A stretch of 64,000 bases of DNA from Gordius sp. MW1 (Eukaryota; Nematomorpha; Gordioida; Gordea; Gordiidae), in assembly GCA_964036665.1 (NCBI GenBank), contig OZ038527.1, forward strand, positions 4,402,001-4,466,000, read 5' to 3'. Shown one piece after another: positions 59,451 to 64,000 of this stretch. The notes below the pieces were generated by a model that saw nothing but the letters and a program-made list of their open reading frames with translations, was not told the DNA's origin and did no database searches. Every line of letters starts with the position of its first letter. The first letter of the stretch is position 1. Made by a program: the position numbers and the translations under genes.

Positions 59451-59486
59451 CTTGAAACGGTTTCAAGATCTTGAAACCGTTTCAAG
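59451..59486. repeat. Perfect 36-bp palindrome
   Basis: CTTGAAACGGTTTCAAGA continues as its own complement with no spacer. Each half is itself a near palindrome (TTGAAACGGTTTCAA). Immediately downstream, ATGCGCATGCGTATGCATTT occurs twice (about 59493 and 59549). Together they could extrude as a cruciform or be the tip of a foldback element. Confidence 0.85.
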
Positions 59487-59597
59487 ATCTTATAATGCGC
59501 ATGCGTATGCATTTAACAGACCAATCAGATAGCTGCGCATTTTAACAATGCGCATGCGTATGCATTTAACAATTATTGCTGCACTACAAAACTATAA

Positions 59598-59670
59598 GGG
59601 ACAGGGTTAAGGTTCAGGGTAGTGTTTTAGGTCAGCGTTTTAGGTTAGGGTTAGGATTAGATGCACATCA
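59598..59670 (+). repeat. Telomere-like tract, copy A
   Basis: AAGGGACAGGGTTAAGGTTC, then GTTTTAGGTCAGCGTTTTAG and GTTAGGGTTAGGATTAGATG. The same block with slightly more TTAGGG units is at 62345-62421, so it is a copied cassette rather than a bare telomere scar. Confidence 0.8.
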
Positions 59671-59919
59671 AATTCCCTCCCCATTTGAGATTTAATTTTC
59701 CGTGATATTGAGTGTGGCATTTTGGACTGTAACCATTATATTTTGTCTCATTGAATTTTGGGCATGAATCGATAATGCTACTGCTACGATTTTCAAAATT
59801 TCATATGTTTTTTAATTTTAAGTTTTAACATATCAACGATAATATTATGTACTTTCAATCAATTCAAGAGCTAGATTTGGGCGCTACATTTACAATTTAC
59901 TTAGTATGAATACATTTAA

Positions 59920-60510
59920 TTTGTTAAATTTATACAATAAACCATTTAGTATACTAATGTTTATTATTACTTTCATACAATTTACTTATGTATGAATGAA
60001 TCACATTTAATTTGTTAAATTTATACAATAAACCATTAGTACACTGTTGTTTAAAATTATTACAAGCAAATATAAACATAGTCTTAATTGCAAATATTAA
60101 ATTTATGTTTAATTACAAGCAAATAAAAATATTATCTTGATTGCACTTATAATATCTACAGTCTTAACAGAGTTTATTGATTTACAATTTTATATAATTA
60201 CAAATCTAAAAACTCAAAACAATCTATTTCATTTAATAAACCATTTAGTACACTAATGTTTAAAATTATTACAAGCAAACATGAATATAGTCTTAATTAC
60301 AAATATTAATATTTTCAATATCTACAAACATATTAATGCAGTCTTAATCATTGCTCTATGTTAATTTATCTTTATCTTAATATTTTATAAGACATTTTAT
60401 TTAATATTCAAGGTGTTTTCTATCTCAAATTTTTAAAAGGGCTGCAAATATGTTTATTACAAGCAAATGAAAATATAGTCTTAATTGCACTTTCAATATC
60501 TACAACATAT
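59920..60510. repeat. Degenerate tandem repeats
   Basis: AATTTGTTAAATTTATACAA plus TAAACCATTTAGTA(C)AC.. appears three times between 59920 and 60260. ATTACAAGCAAAT(A)..ATA(G)TCTTAATTGCA appears four times between 60059 and 60490. The unit is about 100-130 bp and irregular. AT-rich and non-coding. Confidence 0.6.
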
Positions 60511-60944
60511 TAATGCAGTTTTAATAGAGTTTATTGATTTACAAAATTACAAATGCCATCTCAAAATCAACTTGACAAAACATAGATTAAATGTAAGCCC
60601 TATAGAACTGCACACTTGTCTAAGGCTTGTAAGAAATTCTACCTATGTCTTTGAAAATTTATTGGGGAGAATACTATAAATTGTTGGTATTATGTGGTTC
60701 TTATAAACAACATGAATAGTGTACATTTAAAATGTGTGAATGCACTGTTTTCTTCATTGTTCATTTCATTGACTTAAAAGATGGTAGAGCATGTGATTAT
60801 TGCCATATATCTTCCACTTCTTCACGTCTTTGGTAAGCATCATTGTATACCTAATAGGAATAATGATTCTCCAATTTTAATACGTTAGGATTACCATAGA
60901 TATGGAAAGGATTATTATTTATGGAATCCTTTAATTTATACTTT

Positions 60945-61500
60945 GTCACTAAATATTGATACTCATCAGTTTCAGGTTGTGATTATTTCTTAATTTAGCT
61001 ATATTTATACAATATATCAATCTGCAATGGCATTTTGAATTTCTGCATCTATAGTAGGTTGTGATCTGAGTAATTCTGTAAACGACATATAGATCATTCA
61101 GCATCAAGATTGTTTTTCCTTTTTGGGATAGCAAAATTTTATATCTAAATTATTTGGTTATACTAATTAAAACTAAACAAATCTACTTTGTAAATTTTCA
61201 GCTAGTGCAGGGATTGGTTGACCATCACCCTGTGTAGGGGTCTTCTCATTGGCTTCTAGTAAGCAATTCTCCGTAATAACTCCACTTAGTTTTTCATTTT
61301 GATGCTAAAATTTTATAAGTAAAGCTATATTATGTTACCTTGAATACAATTTTCAGAATACTCAGTTGTGACTAAAAATTACTATTCTTCAGTATAGCCT
61401 TTCCTGGGCAATGACATATAGCACATTGCCTGCACTTGTAATACACCTGTCCAAGTTTTCCATCAATTTTGGTAAAATCCAAGTCCCTATGGATCAGAAT
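60945..61500 (-). pseudogene. FLYWCH zinc-finger remnants (two domains)
   Basis: Minus-strand peptides KGKTILMLNDLYVVYRIT..TTYYRCRNSKCHCRLIYC..NHN (60949-61134) and, about 250 bp further upstream, QVYYKCRQ..CPGKAILKN..LVTTEYSE (about 61360-61480) both fit the FLYWCH pattern (G..L.......y......YW.C....C.ar.......v....H.H). The second needs a frame change, and the Trp of YWxC is Tyr in both. FLYWCH domains occur in MULE-type transposases and in host proteins; here decayed transposon origin is more likely. No transposase core was found. Confidence 0.5.
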
Positions 61501-61556
61501 CAATTTTTTTCTATTCGTCTTTTTATATTCTAAAGATAATTATAAATATTTAGATA

Positions 61557-61937
61557 CTAGCTGACCCGGCAAACGTTGTTTTGCTATATACATTACTAGA
61601 TGAACCCGGCAAACGTTGTTTTGCCATTTACCCGGGTGTATTAAATTATGTTGGAATTTTAGGGCATATATGATGATAAAGCGGTTATTAAAGTAAAAAT
61701 AAAGTTTGATGTCTATATGTTCTACTTCTATTGTTCTATTTCCGTATACAGTTCAACGCGTAAGAATACTCGAGAACTACTGGACCGATTTGGTTCGAAC
61801 AAATCTTAAAACATGCTCCGGAGTTTGGGGATTAAACTGTGAAATTTTGAGCCAAATCGGTCCGGTAGTTCTCCAAAATTGGTGGCGGCATATATATTAT
61901 ATACATACATACATAGTTTCATTTTTATATATAAGAT
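61557..61937 (+). mobile_element. 5'-truncated LINE 3' end
   Basis: Starts TAGCTGACCCGGCAAACGTT with an immediate partial repeat (AACCCGGCAAACGTTGTTTT). The body contains GAGAACTACTGGACCGATTT and AAATCGGTCCGGTAGTTCTC as mirrored phrases. It ends in GGCGGCATAT, CATACATACATAG and TATATAAGATTA. This layout is familiar as the 3' end of RTE-like LINEs and their SINEs in invertebrates. No coding remains. Confidence 0.65.
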
Positions 61938-62203
61938 TAAGCTTACTTATATTTTCTGTATTATCTTGATTTGTTCTCTCAACCAAAAATTCACTAAAAG
62001 CTTGATTATATGATTGCATTTTATTACAATATTTTAATTGGCGCCAAGTGTAGCATAAAATTTCGGGATTATGCGTTTTCGGGATTTAGCTTAGGAATCA
62101 AAAATCGTTGTTTATATAACTTTTATTTCATATGTTTTATAATTTTAATATGTACCAAATTGCGTTATTATGAAGCGTTTGAGCAGTTAGTAAATGTAGA
62201 ACC

Positions 62204-62489
62204 AGGCTATGTATTCTCGATTTTGAGTGATAAATAACAAAACGTAAAACGCATTTCTTAAACGTTCCATTCCCGAGCGCAATCATCGCGTTCGAATTTG
62301 TGTGTTATTGTTTAAAAATAATCCTTTCAAGTCAAAATTATCTTTAAGGGACAGGGTTAAGGTTCGGGGTTAGGGTTTTAGGTCAGCGTTTTAGGTTAGG
62401 GTTAGGGTTAGGATTAGATGCAATGGAACGTTTAAAAAATGCGTTTTACGTTTTGTTATTTATCACTCAAAATCGAGAATACATAGCCT
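62204..62489. repeat. Foldback with 68-bp arms around a telomere-like cassette
   Basis: The left arm 62204-62271 (AGGCTATGTATTCTCGATTT .. AAACGTTCCATT) and the right arm 62422-62489 are reverse complements with about one mismatch. The 150-bp loop holds AAGGGACAGGGTTAAGG and GGTTAGGGTTAGGGTTAGG, a sister of 59598-59670. The near-identity of the arms points to a recent origin. It ends 43 bp before the ATAD1 start codon. Confidence 0.88.
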
Positions 62490-62532
62490 AGGCCGTAAAG
62501 TACCCGAATCCCCATAAAGACGCATTTTATTA

Positions 62533-63916
62533 ATGGGCGATCAAATTTTTGTTAAACTTGGGTTTACTTTGGTTACCGCTATAGTCGTTCCCATTATTGC
62601 TTACTATATGCTGAATAAACTTGAGCGTAGGGATGCTAAGGCCTTAAGAGAAGTAATGTTATGTATGTATGCATTATAATTTCTTAGGGGAAAAAAAATT
62701 TGTCTAAAATACTCTCACCCAAAGAAATAGAAAATGTAGTTTGATTATACTTTATACTAATAATTTTCTAGCTTAATCCTTATGAGGTAGAAATAGCGTC
62801 TTCCATTGTTTCCGATCAAGATCTTTTAGATCTATCTTGGAGTGATATAGGTGGTCTCTCTACCCTTATCAATGATATCAGACAAAGAGTCATATTTCCA
62901 TTTTTGTTTTTTCACACATTAAAATCTAAATCCCCCTTAGTAGCTTGTCCCAAAGGTATGGATCTGAACACAATAATGGTTTTATTACCCTTTTTTAAAT
63001 TTATCCATTTTTATATAAATGTTCTAGGTGTATTGTTTTATGGACATCCTGGTTGTGGAAAAACTATTATAACAAAGGCTATTGCTAAAGAAATTGGTAC
63101 TGTTATTTTCTAATATATTGACATTTTTAGGTTGTAATATAATTCTCCTTGAAGTATCATCAATACATGATAAATGGTATGGTGAAAGTGAAAAATTAGT
63201 TAAAGCTCTATTTAGTTTGGTAATATATAGCTTGATATCAGTTATTTTTCAAATGATTTTGACATCAATTTTTATACACAAATATTAGGCAGAAAAAATC
63301 CAACCCTGTATCATATTCCTAGATGAAATAGGTAACCTATGATATTTATTGTATTATAGTTTAGCAGATTCTATGCTTAGGACCAGGAACTCTAATGATC
63401 ATGAATGTACATCTCGATTAAAATCAATATTTTTAACACAAATGGATGGATTTTTATCTACAAAAGATTGTCGCGTGCTAATCATTGGGGCTACTAATCG
63501 TATTGATTTTTTGGATAATGCAATATTAAGAAGATTGCCGGAAAAATTTTACATACCTTTGCCTGTAATTTATTAAATTTTGTATTTATAATTATATTAT
63601 ATTTGAAAAATTTTCCATCAAATTTTATAATGGTTGTTTACACTTTATAGGAAAAAACCCAAAGGGCTCAAATATTAAAAGTGATTTTAAAGGATATTGA
63701 GGTTAACAATATAATGCATAATTAATAATTTAATTTGCCTTTATTTTTTAGTTAAAGGATGATGTTAATTTTGAAGAAATAGCTCTTTTCACAGAAAATT
63801 ATTCTGGGAGTGATCTAAAAGAGCTATGCAAATCTGCAGTAGCTTTAAGAATTTTTAAATCAAATCCCCATTTAGTCACTTCAGCTCCAAATGTTACCCA
63901 AATGAAATCTTGGTAA
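62533..63916 (+). CDS. ATAD1: ATAD1/Msp1 AAA ATPase (eight exons; 3' end possibly beyond window)
   Basis: This mitochondrial outer-membrane and peroxisomal AAA translocase extracts mislocalised tail-anchored proteins. Exons: 62533-62652, 62772-62955, 63028-63096, 63131-63219, 63289-63331, 63368-63564, 63651-63701, 63752-63916; phases match throughout and they total 918 nt (305 aa). Introns are 34-119 nt, the smallest 34 and 36. Residues 8-26 form one membrane helix (VKLGFTLVTAIVVPIIAYYM). Then come LSWSDIGGL, Walker A GHPGCGKT, HDKWYGESEKLVKALFSL (pore-loop region, Msp1-type), Walker B IIFLDEI, ATNRIDFLDNAILRRLPEKF (sensor 1 and arginine fingers) and YSGSDLKELCKSA (sensor 2). The frame stops at 63916, about 50 residues earlier than human ATAD1. 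A donor-like TTG|GTAATA just before the stop would allow another exon outside the window. Confidence 0.93.
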
Positions 63917-64000
63917 TATAAAAGTGTCTGCTCTGTTAATCAACAAGACATAATTTTAATCAATTGATTTCAAAATATTTGAATAAGTTGAATTCATAAA

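Overview
This is a window of an AT-rich animal nuclear genome, probably an invertebrate. The evidence is intron-containing genes with GT..AG splicing, animal-type gene families and TTAGGG-type telomere-like repeats. No bacterial, organellar or CRISPR features are seen. Two genes carry very small introns (34-39 nt) beside much larger ones. I cannot name the species.

Host genes are few and spread out. From left to right: the last exons of a replicative DNA ligase (LIG1-like, 1155-2742); a three-exon secreted protein with a peritrophin-like chitin-binding domain (8951-9872); an alpha-1,3-fucosyltransferase whose three recognised exons span 23674-30743, with a LINE fragment in one intron and repeat arrays in the next; a complete six-exon SWEET sugar transporter (44216-45310); and an eight-exon ATAD1/Msp1 AAA ATPase (62533-63916, possibly continuing past the right edge). 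All five are on the + strand. Exon boundaries were set by protein similarity from memory plus matching splice phases; summed exon lengths divide by three wherever the gene is complete.

Most of the rest is transposon-derived. DNA transposons include a decayed piggyBac, five hAT-type elements (6783, 18802, 33416, 46620, 47610; four with perfect 8-bp target duplications and one matching at 7 of 8), PIF/Harbinger-like MITEs and several foldback elements. LINE fragments include RTE-type endonuclease pieces (24.8-26.3 and 53.1-54.5 kb), two pieces of another LINE family (20.3-21.4 and 54.9-55.4 kb) and a truncated 3' end (61.6 kb). Two broken Ty3/gypsy-type elements with both LTRs (37972-42053; 46077-52540) and one short LTR element without recognisable coding (56492-57743) are present. 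The second gypsy copy holds a nest: two hAT elements inside it, and a Harbinger-like MITE inside one of those.

The most unusual region is 27.1-43.9 kb. A composite repeat made of a GC-rich hairpin block, telomere-like repeats, an approximately 110-127 bp minisatellite, tRNA-derived (SINE-like) pieces and hAT subterminal pieces occurs in direct copies at 27.1-29.9 and 42.1-43.9 kb and inverted at 36.6-37.9 kb. A short motif (TGCTATGCAATTTATGGGC) recurs at many module junctions. A large foldback (about 32.9-36.4 kb) carries an inserted hAT element, and that hAT itself contains a tRNA-like segment.
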